From contig CAWHVW010000002.1 in assembly GCA_963832965.1 (NCBI GenBank), forward strand, positions 992,001 to 1,056,000: 64,000 nt of DNA, read 5' to 3'. The position numbers and the translations under genes are program-made. Positions 34,260 through 43,893 of the stretch are shown one piece after another (positions within the stretch are counted from its first letter, which is position 1; each line of letters opens with the position of its first letter). Origin of the DNA: CAWACP01 sp963832965. Its GTDB lineage: Bacteria; Acidobacteriota; Terriglobia; Bryobacterales; Bryobacteraceae. The notes beneath the pieces are model-generated. The model searched no databases and was not told where the DNA came from. It was given only the letters and a program-made list of their open reading frames with translations.

Positions 34260-34865
34260 TCAGCATACGGCAAGCACCGCCACAAACCACCGTCCCGCAT
34301 GCAGCACCCGCCCGCCGCCCAGTTCCGTGGCGAGCTCCGAAGGAACGAAGAAGCGCTTGTAGACAGCATGCCGGGAACCGTCGTTGAGCACGCGCTCCTG
34401 GGTCTGTTCCGGGGCGACGTCGTCCCGCATCGCCGCGTCCACAACAACAATCTGCCGCGAAACCCGCCGCGCTTCGGCAAGAAAACGCGCGCGGTCTTCC
34501 TTCACCAGATGACCGTAGAAGTGCCCCGCCAGCAGGCAGTCAAAGGCCCGGTCGCGAAACGGAAGCTGGAACGCGTCGCCCTGAATCACCGCTCCCTCCG
34601 GCAACCGTTCCCGCGCCACCTTCAGCATCGCCGGACTCTGGTCCACCGCCATCACCCGGCCCGCCAGATGCCGGGTAAGGAACCCGGTGCCGCAGGCCAC
34701 GTCCAGAGCGGATTGCGCCTCCAGCGAACGCAGCATCGCGCACAGCGTCCGCACTTCCTCCTGCCAGCCCGGACGGATGCGCCCGGCAAAGAGACCGCTG
34801 CCCAGATACCAGTCGTCGTACTCCGCGGCGCGTTTCTCGTAATAGGCCTTTTCTGATTCGGTCAT
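34260..34865 (-). CDS. Class I SAM-dependent methyltransferase
   Basis: 201 residues. Motif I is SALDVACGTGFLTRHLAG, then VMAVDQSPAMLKVARERLP and the GDAFQLPFRDRAFDCLLAGHFYGH loop, all typical of class I methyltransferases with a Rossmann fold. The helical N-terminus (MTESEKAYYEKRAAEYDDWYLG) is the usual cap. The substrate is not evident. It is divergent from an ADOP permease gene and immediately upstream of the other methyltransferase. Confidence 0.8.
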   Translation of the reverse strand: MTESEKAYYEKRAAEYDDWYLGSGLFAGRIRPGWQEEVRTLCAMLRSLEAQSALDVACGTGFLTRHLAGRVMAVDQSPAMLKVARERLPEGAVIQGDAFQLPFRDRAFDCLLAGHFYGHLVKEDRARFLAEARRVSRQIVVVDAAMRDDVAPEQTQERVLNDGSRHAVYKRFFVPSELATELGGGRVLHAGRWFVAVLAVC

Positions 34866-34944
34866 CCTACCTGTGAAAATCCTGTGGACGTTGCTGGAAC
34901 ACTCGGCAGGCGTTCCGCGTATGCGCCTGTCAGGAGGTTACCGC

Positions 34945-37362
34945 ATGGGCATCTTCGCCGATTTGAAATATGCCGCCCGGCGGCTGCGCCAGCGGCCCGG
35001 GCTCCTCGTTACGGCCTTGCTGACGCTGGGTCTCGGGATAGGTTTCAACGCGCTGGTCTTCGGCTTCGTGGATTCGTTCCTGCTGAAGCCACTGCCTATA
35101 GCTGACCCCGGCCGGGTGGTGAATCTTACATTTGGCGAAAAACGGAGCCCGAACCTCTCCTATCCGAATTACCTCGACATTCGCGATCGCAACCAGGTGT
35201 TCTCGGATGTCGCGGGCGAGCGCATCGAGCCTATGGCCTTAAGCGGAACTACCCGTAACGCGCGTCTCTGGGGATACGAGGTTACGGGTAACTATTTTCA
35301 TTTGATGGGCATACCACCCCTCCGCGGACGCCTCCTCGAACCCTCCGACGACCTGGGCGCCGGAGCGAACCCGGTCGCCGTCATCAGCTACGCCTGCTGG
35401 CAGCAGAAGTTCGGGGCAGATCCGAACACCATCGGCCGGGCCATCCGCATCGACGGCCATCCGTTTACCGTGGTCGGCATCACTCCACCCGGATTCCGGG
35501 GGACAGAACGCTGGTACCCGTCCGACATCTGGGTCCCCCTGTCCAATGTGCGCGCCCTGGAATCGAGGGATTGGCGCGACAGCCGCGCGGCCGGGAACAT
35601 CTGGGCGATCGCGCGTCTGCGGCCGGGGATGGACACCGCGCGCGTGCAGGCGTCGCTGCAGGTTCTGGCGTCACAAATGGCCCGCGAGCATGCCGATATC
35701 AATGAGGGATTCCGCATGGGCGTCGCGCCCGCGGGTCTGCTGGGAGCAACCCTCCCCGGGCCCTTCATTGGCATCGCCGCCGCCCTGCTGCTCGTGTCCG
35801 CCCTGACCTTGCTGGTGGCCTGCGCGAATCTGTCCGGCCTGGTGCTGGCGCACGCGTCGGCGCGGCAAAAAGAGATCGCCATCCGGTATGCCATGGGCGC
35901 CGGACGGGCCGCCATCCTGCGCATGATGTTGGCCGAAAGCCTCCTCATCGCGCTCGGCGGCTCCGTTCTCGGGTTTCTAACCGGCGTCTGGATGGCCGGC
36001 GTGATTGAGGCGTCGAAGCCTTTGTTTGACTTCCCGATCGATACGCGTTTCGGCATGGATTGGCGCGTGGCCGGTTTCGCCGTGGCGTTGTCGCTGGCCA
36101 GCGCGGCCGTGTTCGGCCTGCTGCCGGGGTTGCGCGCCTCGCGCGTGGATCTTACCCCCGCACTGAAATCCGCCGCGGGAACGGGCCATTCCCGGCGCTG
36201 GACCCTTCGGGATGTATTCGTCGGCGTTCAGGTGGTCTTCTGCATGGTGCTGCTGGCCGGCGCGCTGATGATGGTCCGGACCTTGCGCAACACCCTCGCG
36301 GAAGACTTCGGGTTCCGTCCGGACGGCGCGGTGACCCTGCGTTTCGACCTGGCCATGCAAGGGTATTCGAAGGAGCGTGGCGCGGAATTCGAGCGCCGCC
36401 TGCTGGATCGCGTTCGCGCGATGCCCGGCGTGCAAGCGGCCGGTCTGGCCAGCAGTCTTCCGCTTTCGCTCGACACCTCCAGCGCGCGCGTGTCCATCGA
36501 GGGCGCCCCCGCGGAGCCTTTCGCCCGCCTGCCCGGCGTCACCACGTACCAATGCGGTCCCGATTTCTTGCGCAGCCTGGGAACCCGCCTGGTCGCCGGA
36601 CGCGACTTCGATCCCCGGGATGCGCAAGGGGCTCCCCAGGTGGCTATCGTCAATCAGATCTTCGCCGAAACGCTGCTCGCCGGACGCGATCCGCTGCGCG
36701 GCAGATTTCGCTTCGGCAACGGCGGCGAGTGGGTTCGCATTGTTGGCGTGGTCGAGCGCGGGAAGATCCAGAGCGTCACCGAAGACCCGGCGCCCGCCCT
36801 GTGGACTCCGCTGGCCCAGAATTCTTTCCGGGGCGTGGCTCTGGTCGTGCGCTCGGGCAATGCCGGCGCCGCTCTGCTGACCGCGCTTCGGCGCGCCATC
36901 GCGGACCTGGACCCGGACGTTTCCGTCTTCGACGCTAAAACCCTGCGCCAGCACCTGGATGTGCCATTGACACCCCTCCGCTGGACCACCGCCGTCCTCA
37001 CCGCCATGGGCCTGGTTGTTCTGCTTCTGGCGGCACTCGGCCTGTACGGTATTTTGTCGTACACTACCGGACGCCAAACTCGCGAAATAGGCATTCGCCT
37101 GGCCCTCGGCGCCCGGACCAGTCAGGTGCTGCTTCCGGTTCTGGCAAGAACTATGATCGTAGTATCAGTCGCCGCGGTGCTCGGCTTGATTTTGTCGATT
37201 CCGCTGACCCGGCTCCTCGCTCGTCTGCTCTCCGGCGAAGCCGATATCACAGCACAGCTCTATGCGGTCGCGGCGCTGGCCTGCGCCTGTCTGGTGGCAT
37301 CCGCGGTGCCCGTTCGCCGTGCCCTGCGAGTGGACCCCGCCAACGCTCTACGACAGGAGTAA
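34945..37362 (+). CDS. ADOP-family MacB/FtsX-type ABC permease
   Basis: 805 residues from the ATG at 34945, which has AGGAGG 7 nt upstream. Layout: one membrane helix near the N-terminus (LLVTALLTLGLGIGFNALVFGFVDSFLL), a MacB-like periplasmic core (about 60-250), three helices with an FtsX domain, a second periplasmic core (about 420-650), then three more helices ending in the second FtsX domain. This doubled form is the acidobacterial duplicated orphan permease (ADOP). No ATPase gene is adjacent. It probably exports or extracts a substrate, possibly peptides or lipids. It is divergent from the methyltransferase pair. Confidence 0.85.
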   Translation: MGIFADLKYAARRLRQRPGLLVTALLTLGLGIGFNALVFGFVDSFLLKPLPIADPGRVVNLTFGEKRSPNLSYPNYLDIRDRNQVFSDVAGERIEPMALSGTTRNARLWGYEVTGNYFHLMGIPPLRGRLLEPSDDLGAGANPVAVISYACWQQKFGADPNTIGRAIRIDGHPFTVVGITPPGFRGTERWYPSDIWVPLSNVRALESRDWRDSRAAGNIWAIARLRPGMDTARVQASLQVLASQMAREHADINEGFRMGVAPAGLLGATLPGPFIGIAAALLLVSALTLLVACANLSGLVLAHASARQKEIAIRYAMGAGRAAILRMMLAESLLIALGGSVLGFLTGVWMAGVIEASKPLFDFPIDTRFGMDWRVAGFAVALSLASAAVFGLLPGLRASRVDLTPALKSAAGTGHSRRWTLRDVFVGVQVVFCMVLLAGALMMVRTLRNTLAEDFGFRPDGAVTLRFDLAMQGYSKERGAEFERRLLDRVRAMPGVQAAGLASSLPLSLDTSSARVSIEGAPAEPFARLPGVTTYQCGPDFLRSLGTRLVAGRDFDPRDAQGAPQVAIVNQIFAETLLAGRDPLRGRFRFGNGGEWVRIVGVVERGKIQSVTEDPAPALWTPLAQNSFRGVALVVRSGNAGAALLTALRRAIADLDPDVSVFDAKTLRQHLDVPLTPLRWTTAVLTAMGLVVLLLAALGLYGILSYTTGRQTREIGIRLALGARTSQVLLPVLARTMIVVSVAAVLGLILSIPLTRLLARLLSGEADITAQLYAVAALACACLVASAVPVRRALRVDPANALRQE

Positions 37363-37660
37363 AAAAGAAATGCTCACCCTTTCACAGGTGAGCATCTCGA
37401 CGCCCTGGTTCTGCCAGGGTGATGTTTGGGAGAATCAGATTCGACGGAAACGCTTCCGTCAAAACCTGTTAGTGATTGGATGATAGGGCCTGGCGAAAGA
37501 ACGAGTCAAGACAAAAATCCTTACTGTGGAAATCACCTGTATCTCACTGTAAGTAAAATTCTTATCTGTTTTCCACAGTTTCGGCGGTTTGTGGAAATCC
37601 GGTTCCGGGACCTCCCGGCGAACCATGCCGCAGGTTCTAAGACATGAAAAACGCAGGCCT
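37363..37660. other. Intergenic region with hairpins and three TTTCCACA motifs
   Basis: 298 bp, AT-richer than its surroundings. It holds the hairpins at 37370-37395 and 37403-37419, and three copies of TTTCCACA on alternating strands (37525-37533, 37569-37577, 37590-37598). The middle copy, TTTTCCACA, fits the loose DnaA-box consensus TTWTNCACA. No gene is seen. Confidence 0.4.
37370..37395 (-). terminator. Hairpin terminator, best fitting the minus-strand operon
   Basis: ATGCTCACC, 8-nt loop, GGTGAGCAT, a perfect 9-bp stem. Read on the minus strand it is followed by TTCTTTTTTA, as expected for an intrinsic terminator of the secA operon. On the plus strand it directly follows the ADOP stop codon and could also end that message. 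A second perfect stem CCCTGG-TTCTG-CCAGGG is at 37403-37419. Confidence 0.7.
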
Positions 37661-38605
37661 TTAGCTGTCGCTGAGGTGAAGAGCGATCATCGCGCCGTCA
37701 GCACTTAGCAGGCCAAACCGCCGCAGTATGATGCGCCCCGCCGCGAAGAGCAGCCCGGACACCAGGCAGAACCCAATCAGGATGCCCGCCAGCGCGAAAA
37801 TGCTCAGAATCATGTTCGCGATGCTCGCGGCCTGGGCGTGTTTGGTCTCCTCGTTCATGGTGATCTGCACTTCGTAGTTCACCTGGTTGAGCAGGTCCCA
37901 CGCGGCATTTTTGTCCGCCACACCCGTAGCAATGGCCACCAGCGGCCCTGAGCGCTTCACGAAGGCCCCGCTCAGCTTGCGGAAGCCGTCAGCCTGCTGC
38001 CGCGCGATCTGAGGCGTTGGGTAGGAGAAGACCGCCAGTGTAGCCTCTCCCGCCCGCGTCCGGTACCGCATCAGGTCTGCCTCGGGCGCCAACTCAAACC
38101 TCACCACCGCGGCGGGTATCCCCGGCGCGAACTCGGCCAGGCTGGCCGGGCCGATGATGTAGCGCTCCGTCCCGGCAATCCAGTCCTGTCTGGGAAGATA
38201 GCCCGGCAGCGTGGGGGCCGATCCGCCGGTGGTGTCGGGCATGAACTGGAGGTGTTCGCCCGGCATCGCGGGACACCTGCCCGAGCAAGTCAGGACGAAC
38301 CTGCCCAGGGCCACTGCCCCCGGATCCGATCCTCGCAGCCAGTCCACCGCCGCCCATGCCCCGGTGACGTCCTGCATCTCGTACGCGATCACGCGGTGGG
38401 AGCCGAAATCAGCTTGCTCGGCGGCTTTCAGGCCGAATTCCTTCCACAGCTCCGGATTTCCCGGAGGTTGAACCACGGCCACCCCGCCCGGCACTTTCCG
38501 CCAGATCGCCGCGCTCAAAGGCGCAAGCGCAAGCAGAGCCCAAACCAGCCCGCACCGTACCACCCCGCTCCGTACCGAGCCGCGACAGTGATGGAGCGGA
38601 TACAT
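37661..38605 (-). CDS. Secreted or membrane protein, DUF6599-like
   Basis: About 314 residues from ATG 38605, whose first base overlaps the secA stop (TAATG). A hydrophobic segment VVRCGLVWALLALAPLSAA follows, so a signal peptide or anchor is likely; a GTG start at 38563 would give a shorter leader. The body has repeated aromatic-rich strands and ends with a membrane helix (ILSIFALAGILIGFCLVSGLLFAAG) near the C-terminus. The family resembles DUF6599 proteins of Acidobacteria, but I am not certain. The N-terminal coding DNA lies on the dispersed 25-bp repeat, so its first residues after Met may be repeat-derived. Confidence 0.6.
   Translation of the reverse strand: MYPLHHCRGSVRSGVVRCGLVWALLALAPLSAAIWRKVPGGVAVVQPPGNPELWKEFGLKAAEQADFGSHRVIAYEMQDVTGAWAAVDWLRGSDPGAVALGRFVLTCSGRCPAMPGEHLQFMPDTTGGSAPTLPGYLPRQDWIAGTERYIIGPASLAEFAPGIPAAVVRFELAPEADLMRYRTRAGEATLAVFSYPTPQIARQQADGFRKLSGAFVKRSGPLVAIATGVADKNAAWDLLNQVNYEVQITMNEETKHAQAASIANMILSIFALAGILIGFCLVSGLLFAAGRIILRRFGLLSADGAMIALHLSDS
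38575..38600 (-). repeat. Dispersed intergenic repeat, copy B
   Basis: CCGAGCCGCGAC then AGTGATGGAGCGGA, a variant with one G. It overlaps the N-terminal codons of the DUF6599-like gene, where it would encode PLHHCRGSV. Confidence 0.7.
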
Positions 38606-41502
38606 TATCCTGCCCCGCAGCACTTCTTATACTTCTTTCCGCTGCCGCAGGAGCAAAGATCATTGCGGCCGGGTTTCTTGGCCTTGATCACGGGCTTGTT
38701 CGGCGTGCTGCCGGCTTCGCCCCCGGCAAATTGCAGCGCGGCCATTTCCTTTTCTTTCTTGCGCTGGATGTTGCGTGTTACATCCATGACCGCGGATTGC
38801 GCGGCCTTGCGCTCGTCCGCTCCCACCGCGGCCGCCACCGGCAGCGCCTCATCTTCCTCTTCTTCCTCGTCTTCACCATCCGGCGAGAACGGCAGAATGG
38901 GACGTGGCCTGCTCCCGCCGTCGCCATCGCCGCCCAGCGTGTACCCTCCCGGAGGCGGTGGCCCGGTGGTCACCTGAAGAAAAAACAAGTAGCGGATGGT
39001 CTCGTCCTCAATGCGGTCCATCATGTCCTGGAACAGGACATACGATTCCTTCTTGTACTCGATCAGCGGATCTTTCTGGCCGTATCCGCGCAGGCCGATC
39101 CCTTCCTTGAGGTGGTCCATCGACAGCAGATGATCTTTCCACTGCTGGTCGATGACGTTCAGCATGATCACGCGCTCGGCCTGGCGCATCATCTCCACGC
39201 CGACCACGGCTTCTTTCTCCAGATACCGCCTGGTCAGCAGCTCATTGAGGATCTCTTCCACCTCTTCGCGCACCTGGCCTTCCAGGTCCTTCGGGTTCAG
39301 CTTCACGCCGAACTGGCTGAGCACGTCCGTCTGCAGCCCGATGACATCGAACTCGCTGGGATGCACCTTCTCCGGACAATGCAGATCCACGAAAGCGGCC
39401 ACGATGCCGTTGATGATTTCATTGACGCGTTCCTTCTGGTCCACGCCCTCCAGCAGATGCCGCCGCATGCCATACACGGCCTGGCGCTGCTTGTTCATCA
39501 CGTCGTCGTATTCAATCAGATGTTTGCGGGACGCGAAGTTCTGCGCTTCCACGGCCTTCTGCGCCGCCTCAATGCGCCTGCTGATCATCTTCGATTCGAT
39601 CGGCACGTCCTCTTCCATGCCCAGCCGCAGCATCAGGTTTTGCATCTTCTCGCCGCCGAAGATGCGCATCAGATCGTCCTGCAGGGAGAGGTAGAAGCGG
39701 GAGCTTCCGGGGTCGCCCTGGCGTCCCGCGCGTCCGCGAAGCTGGTTGTCCACGCGCCGTGATTCGTGCCGCTCCGTCCCCAGAATATGCAGGCCGCCGA
39801 GAGCTTTTACTTCGCCGCGCTCGGCCTCGGTCTCGTCCTTGAAGCGCTGGTGAACGGCGTCCCATTCGGTGCGTTCGGCGGAGCCGACGGCGGCAATCTG
39901 CATGGCTTCCGGATTCTTGTTCTGCTTGCTCAGAAACTCCTTGGCCATGAACTCGGCGTTGCCGCCCAGCAGGATGTCCGTGCCGCGGCCGGCCATGTTC
40001 GTCGAAACGGTCACCTGGCCCTTGCGCCCCGCCTGCGCCACGATGGTTGCCTCGCGCGCGTGGTTCTTCGCGTTCAACACCTCGTGCTTCACGCCCATGC
40101 GTTTGAGAATGCCCGAAAGCTTCTCCGACTTCTCCACCGAAACCGTGCCCACCAGCACCGGCTGGCCCTTCGAGTTCAGTTCCTTGATCTCTTTGGCGGC
40201 GTTGCGGAACTTCTCTTCTTCGGTGCGATAGACGACGTCCTGATTCTCCTTCCGCTGCATGGGGCGGTTGGTGGGAATCACGCTTACGTCCAGATTGTAG
40301 ATTTTCTGAAACTCCGCCGCTTCGGTTTCCGCCGTGCCGGTCATGCCGGCCAGCTTCTTGTACATGCGGAAGTAATTCTGGAATGTGATGGTGGCCAGCG
40401 TCTGGTTTTCGCGCTCAATCTTGACGCCTTCCTTGGCTTCCACCGCCTGGTGCAATCCATCGCTCCAGCGCCGCCCCGGCATCAAACGCCCGGTGAACTC
40501 GTCGACGATGATCACCTGGCCTTCCTGGATTACGTAATCCTTGTCGCGGTGGAAGAGCACGTGAGCCTTGAGCGCCTGCTCCACGTGGTGCTTCCACTCG
40601 ATGGTGGCAATATCATATATATTGGCGAGGCCCAGCAGGCGCGCCACTTTATCGAAGCCCTCGTCGGTCAGCGCCACCGCGCGGTGCTTCTCGTCCACCG
40701 TGTAATCGCCGGTCAGGTACTTCTCGCCCGGCTCGCGGCCTTCGATTTCCTCGCCGCGAATCAGTTTGGGGATGATGCGATCCACCTTGTAATACTTGTC
40801 GGTGGATTCCTCGCTCGGGCCGGAGATGATCAACGGCGTGCGCGCCTCGTCTATAAGGATTGAATCGACTTCGTCGACGATGGCGAAGTGATGTTCGCGC
40901 TGGACGCACTCCTCCAGGCGGAACTTCATGTTGTCGCGCAGGTAATCAAATCCGAATTCGTTATTCGTCCCGTAGGTGATGTCGGAGCCGTAGGCGCGCC
41001 GGCGCTCCTCGTCGTCCAGGTCGTGCACGATAACGCCCACGGAGAGGCCCAGAAACTTGTAAATGCGGCCCATCCATTCCGAGTCGCGTTTCGCCAGGTA
41101 GTCGTTGACGGTGACCACGTGCACGCCCTTGCCTTCGAGCGCGTTCAGATAAACGGGCAGCGTGGCCACCAGCGTTTTGCCTTCGCCGGTTTTCATCTCC
41201 GAAATTTTGCCCCGGTGCAGCACCGTGCCGCCGATCAACTGAACGTCGAAGTGACGCATGTTGAGGGTGCGGCGGCCCGCTTCGCGAACCACGGCAAAGG
41301 CCTCGGGCAGAATGTCGTCGAGCGCCACGCCCTGGGCGAGCTGTTCTTTGAACTCGGCGGTCTTCCCGGCAAGCTCGGCATCGGAAAGCTGCTGGATGGA
41401 AGGCTCCATGTCGTTGATGGACTGAACGAGCGGAAGCAGACTCTTCACTTCGCGTTCGTTCCTGGTGCCGAAGACTTTCGCTAGTATTTGATCCAGGGCC
41501 AT
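38605..41502 (-). CDS. secA: Preprotein translocase ATPase SecA
   Basis: 965 residues, the usual length. SecA pushes preproteins through SecYEG using ATP. Present are MKTGEGKTLV (Walker A), FAIVDEVDSILIDEARTPLIISG (DEAD-type motor motif), GTVSVEKSEKL, VSTNMAGRGTDILLGG and GRAGRQGDPGSSRF (helicase motif VI). The C-terminus KKPGRNDLCSCGSGKKYKKCC is the zinc-binding SecB-contact SEC-C motif. It is transcribed divergently from tRNA-Pro and overlaps the start of the next gene by one base. Confidence 0.97.
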   Translation of the reverse strand: MALDQILAKVFGTRNEREVKSLLPLVQSINDMEPSIQQLSDAELAGKTAEFKEQLAQGVALDDILPEAFAVVREAGRRTLNMRHFDVQLIGGTVLHRGKISEMKTGEGKTLVATLPVYLNALEGKGVHVVTVNDYLAKRDSEWMGRIYKFLGLSVGVIVHDLDDEERRRAYGSDITYGTNNEFGFDYLRDNMKFRLEECVQREHHFAIVDEVDSILIDEARTPLIISGPSEESTDKYYKVDRIIPKLIRGEEIEGREPGEKYLTGDYTVDEKHRAVALTDEGFDKVARLLGLANIYDIATIEWKHHVEQALKAHVLFHRDKDYVIQEGQVIIVDEFTGRLMPGRRWSDGLHQAVEAKEGVKIERENQTLATITFQNYFRMYKKLAGMTGTAETEAAEFQKIYNLDVSVIPTNRPMQRKENQDVVYRTEEEKFRNAAKEIKELNSKGQPVLVGTVSVEKSEKLSGILKRMGVKHEVLNAKNHAREATIVAQAGRKGQVTVSTNMAGRGTDILLGGNAEFMAKEFLSKQNKNPEAMQIAAVGSAERTEWDAVHQRFKDETEAERGEVKALGGLHILGTERHESRRVDNQLRGRAGRQGDPGSSRFYLSLQDDLMRIFGGEKMQNLMLRLGMEEDVPIESKMISRRIEAAQKAVEAQNFASRKHLIEYDDVMNKQRQAVYGMRRHLLEGVDQKERVNEIINGIVAAFVDLHCPEKVHPSEFDVIGLQTDVLSQFGVKLNPKDLEGQVREEVEEILNELLTRRYLEKEAVVGVEMMRQAERVIMLNVIDQQWKDHLLSMDHLKEGIGLRGYGQKDPLIEYKKESYVLFQDMMDRIEDETIRYLFFLQVTTGPPPPGGYTLGGDGDGGSRPRPILPFSPDGEDEEEEEDEALPVAAAVGADERKAAQSAVMDVTRNIQRKKEKEMAALQFAGGEAGSTPNKPVIKAKKPGRNDLCSCGSGKKYKKCCGAG

Positions 41503-41594
41503 GGCGCCGCTACTATCTATTCTAGCGTGGCCGGGCGAGGGAGAATCGCGAGCGTCGTGCGCGGGAACGCCGCGTGGTAAAGTGGGTTATCCAT

Positions 41595-41672
41595 CGGGCC
41601 GTGGCGCAGCCTGGCTAGCGCGCTTGCTTGGGGTGCAAGAGGTCCCGAGTTCAAATCTCGGCGGCCCGACCA
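41595..41672 (+). tRNA. tRNA-Pro (anticodon GGG)
   Basis: 78 nt with an encoded CCA end. Acceptor stem CGGGCCG pairs with CGGCCCG, discriminator A. The anticodon arm is CTTGC-TTGGGGT-GCAAG, giving anticodon GGG, which reads CCC and CCU. The T arm has GTTCAAAT. A T-run (CCTTTTTCC) follows within 10 bases and may end transcription. Confidence 0.93.
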
Positions 41673-42187
41673 GCCTTTTTCCATTCAATACCTATCAATA
41701 CTCAAGCGGAACGCACTGACGGGCGGAGGGGAAAACACCTCTTCCCATGACCATTCGTCCTGTCCCGCAGCGGCGTCCGCCTCGCCATCTCCAATCCAGC
41801 GATGAAAACGAAGCAGCCTTATCAGGCGGAGAATCTCGTATGATTGGCCTATGCGGATTTGGGAGGCAGGTCAGCGGCAGTTCAAAGTCTGGACCCCCGG
41901 GATGTAACAAGCAAAACCATCCGGGACGCGGTGTTTGCGCGCCTTGTCCGAGCGCAACGGAAGATGAGATGGACGGTTTCCCCGAGAAGCGATTCGCGGG
42001 CTCCGCCAGGGCGTGAATGACGGAAGTGTTAACGAAACTCGACCCGCGGAACGCAAGGGTATCGCCAATGCCATCGTCGGATCGATTCACATTCGCCCTT
42101 CTGGCGTAATGGCAACTGCGCAAGGCATCCGAACGAATCGGATGAGCGCACAGTGGCTCACAATGGGCCGAATTCATAGGAGGGCTT
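41673..42187. other. Noncoding or degenerate stretch upstream of the alcohol dehydrogenase
   Basis: 515 bp without a recognisable gene. Short open frames (for example 41747-42016) have no plausible start signal or composition. It ends in GGAGGG before the dehydrogenase ATG. It may be a decayed gene, but I cannot name one. Confidence 0.35.
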
Positions 42188-43222
42188 ATGGCAACGACGA
42201 GGGTCGCGGCAGGAAGAATGAAGATGGCGCAGGTTCCCAGCCCGGGAGCGGATTTCCAGATCGTCGAGCGTGAGATTCCCAGGCCCGGCGCAAGGGAAGT
42301 GCTCATCAAGGTGCTGGCCTGTGGCGTCTGCCACAGTGATGTGCTCACGAAAGAAGGCGTCTGGCCCGGAATTCAGTATCCCCGCGTTCCCGGACACGAA
42401 GTCGCTGGCGTCATCGATGAACTGGGCGCCGGTGTTTCGGAGTGGAAGAAGGGGCAACGTGCCGGTGTCGGCTGGCATGGCGGCCAGGACGGCACATGCC
42501 TCCAGTGCCGGCGCGGAGATTTTCGCAATTGCCAGAATCTGAAAATCTGCGGCATCAGCTATGACGGCGGATATCAGCAATACATGGTGGCTCCCGTCGA
42601 GGCACTGGTGGCCATTCCGGAAACTCTGAGTGACGTGGAGGCGGCGCCCTTGCTCTGTGCGGGGCTCACCACCTTCAACTCGCTGCGGCACAGCGGCGCG
42701 CTGCCCGGAGATCTTGTTGCCGTGCAGGGCATCGGCGGCCTGGGGCACCTTGGAATTCAATACGCCAACAAATTCGGTTACAAGGTCGCGGCCATCGGGC
42801 GCGGTTCCGAAAACGCGGCTCTCGCACAGAAGCTCGGAGCGAGTGTCTACATCGATAGCGATGCGACGAACGCAGCGGAGGAATTGCAGAAACTGGGCGG
42901 CGCGCAGGCAATTCTGGCAACCGCTCCGAACTCCCAGGCGATGTCCAGGCTGATCGACGGCCTCGCGCCCAACGGCAAGCTGATGGTGATCGGTGCGACA
43001 TTCGACCCCATCGAGGTCACACCCGTACAACTCATTTCAGGAAGCCGGGCGATTCAAGGCTGGTCCGCGGGAACGCCAGCCGATTCCGAGGACACGCTGC
43101 ACTTCTCCGAATTGACCGGCGTGCGCCCCATGATCGAAACCTATCCGCTCGAAAAAGCTGCGGAAGCGTACGCGCGCATGATGAGCGGTAAGGCCCAGTT
43201 CCGCGTCGTTCTGACGATGTGA
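42188..43222 (+). CDS. Zinc-dependent alcohol dehydrogenase (AdhP-like MDR)
   Basis: 344 residues; the ATG at 42188 follows GGAGGG. Catalytic zinc ligands: Cys45 (ACGVCHSD), His70 and Glu71 (PGHEVAG), and a later Cys in LLCAGLTTF. The NAD-binding motif is GIGGLGHLG. Structural zinc site: the four-Cys set C-x2-C-x2-C-x7-C is present except that the first is Asp101 (QDGTCLQCRRGDFRNC), so zinc binding there may use Asp or be weaker. It should oxidise alcohols or reduce aldehydes with NAD in the cytoplasm. A peroxiredoxin-like gene follows after 74 bp. Confidence 0.85.
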   Translation: MATTRVAAGRMKMAQVPSPGADFQIVEREIPRPGAREVLIKVLACGVCHSDVLTKEGVWPGIQYPRVPGHEVAGVIDELGAGVSEWKKGQRAGVGWHGGQDGTCLQCRRGDFRNCQNLKICGISYDGGYQQYMVAPVEALVAIPETLSDVEAAPLLCAGLTTFNSLRHSGALPGDLVAVQGIGGLGHLGIQYANKFGYKVAAIGRGSENAALAQKLGASVYIDSDATNAAEELQKLGGAQAILATAPNSQAMSRLIDGLAPNGKLMVIGATFDPIEVTPVQLISGSRAIQGWSAGTPADSEDTLHFSELTGVRPMIETYPLEKAAEAYARMMSGKAQFRVVLTM

Positions 43223-43296
43223 AGCAGCCGCGGCTTCCGGCGCAGGTAACCGGCGGCGGTCCGTGTCATTTTCCAACAAGAAGAGAGGTGGTTCTC

Positions 43297-43893
43297 ATGC
43301 GATCCGACATTGTTCCAGGGGCCGTCTTCCCCGACTTTGAGCTCTCCGACCACACCGCGAAACGCCGGAAACTCTCCGAACTGCAAGGACAACATCCAAT
43401 GGTTCTTGTCCTCAGCCGCGGAGGTTTCTGCCCCAAGGACCGCCGCCAGGCCGAGGGGCTGGTTGGGCTCCATCGTGAGATCGAGGTTGCCTATTGCCGG
43501 CTGGTCACCATCAGCACCGACAATATCGCTCAGACGAATGAATACCGCAGCGGAGTCGGCGCCCACTGGCCTTTTCTCTCCGACGCGGGACGGGTCGTGC
43601 AGAAAGATCTGGACATCGCCGAGTACACCGATCCTGTCCACAATCCCATGATTCCCCATGTCATTGTCCTCGAGCCGGGTTTGATCATTTACAAGGTCTA
43701 CAACGGCTACTGGTTCTGGGGCCGGCCCACCATGGAGGACCTCCGCCAGGACCTGCGCGCCGTCACCAGGAAATGCCGGCCGGACTGGGACATCACAACA
43801 CCTGAACTCAAAGCGGCGTGGCAGCAGGGTCGCAAGGAACTCTTTTACCCGTACGGTAAAGCGTTCGTCCAAACTCTGGGTGAACAGGACTAG
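43297..43893 (+). CDS. Peroxiredoxin-like (AhpC/TSA) protein
   Basis: 198 residues from ATG 43297, preceded by AGAGAGG; an upstream GTG in frame at 43219 lies in the dehydrogenase stop and is unlikely. The fold is thioredoxin-like: GAVFPDFELSDHT, then VLVLSRGGFCPKDRRQ with one Cys at residue 45, where the peroxidatic Cys would be. There is no CxxC, so it is a one-Cys or redoxin-like enzyme. The stop codon TAG (43891-43893) is formed where an IS630-type element joins: TA is the target duplication. Confidence 0.75.
   Translation: MRSDIVPGAVFPDFELSDHTAKRRKLSELQGQHPMVLVLSRGGFCPKDRRQAEGLVGLHREIEVAYCRLVTISTDNIAQTNEYRSGVGAHWPFLSDAGRVVQKDLDIAEYTDPVHNPMIPHVIVLEPGLIIYKVYNGYWFWGRPTMEDLRQDLRAVTRKCRPDWDITTPELKAAWQQGRKELFYPYGKAFVQTLGEQD

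Noticed and set aside
37363..37660. Replication origin at the TTTCCACA cluster
   Set aside because: No dnaA, dnaN or gyrB nearby and only one motif fits the DnaA consensus, so reported only as a weak observation.
41695..42348. 217-codon minus-strand open frame before and across the alcohol dehydrogenase start
   Set aside because: No recognisable family or ribosome site, and it overlaps the N-terminus of a well-supported gene.
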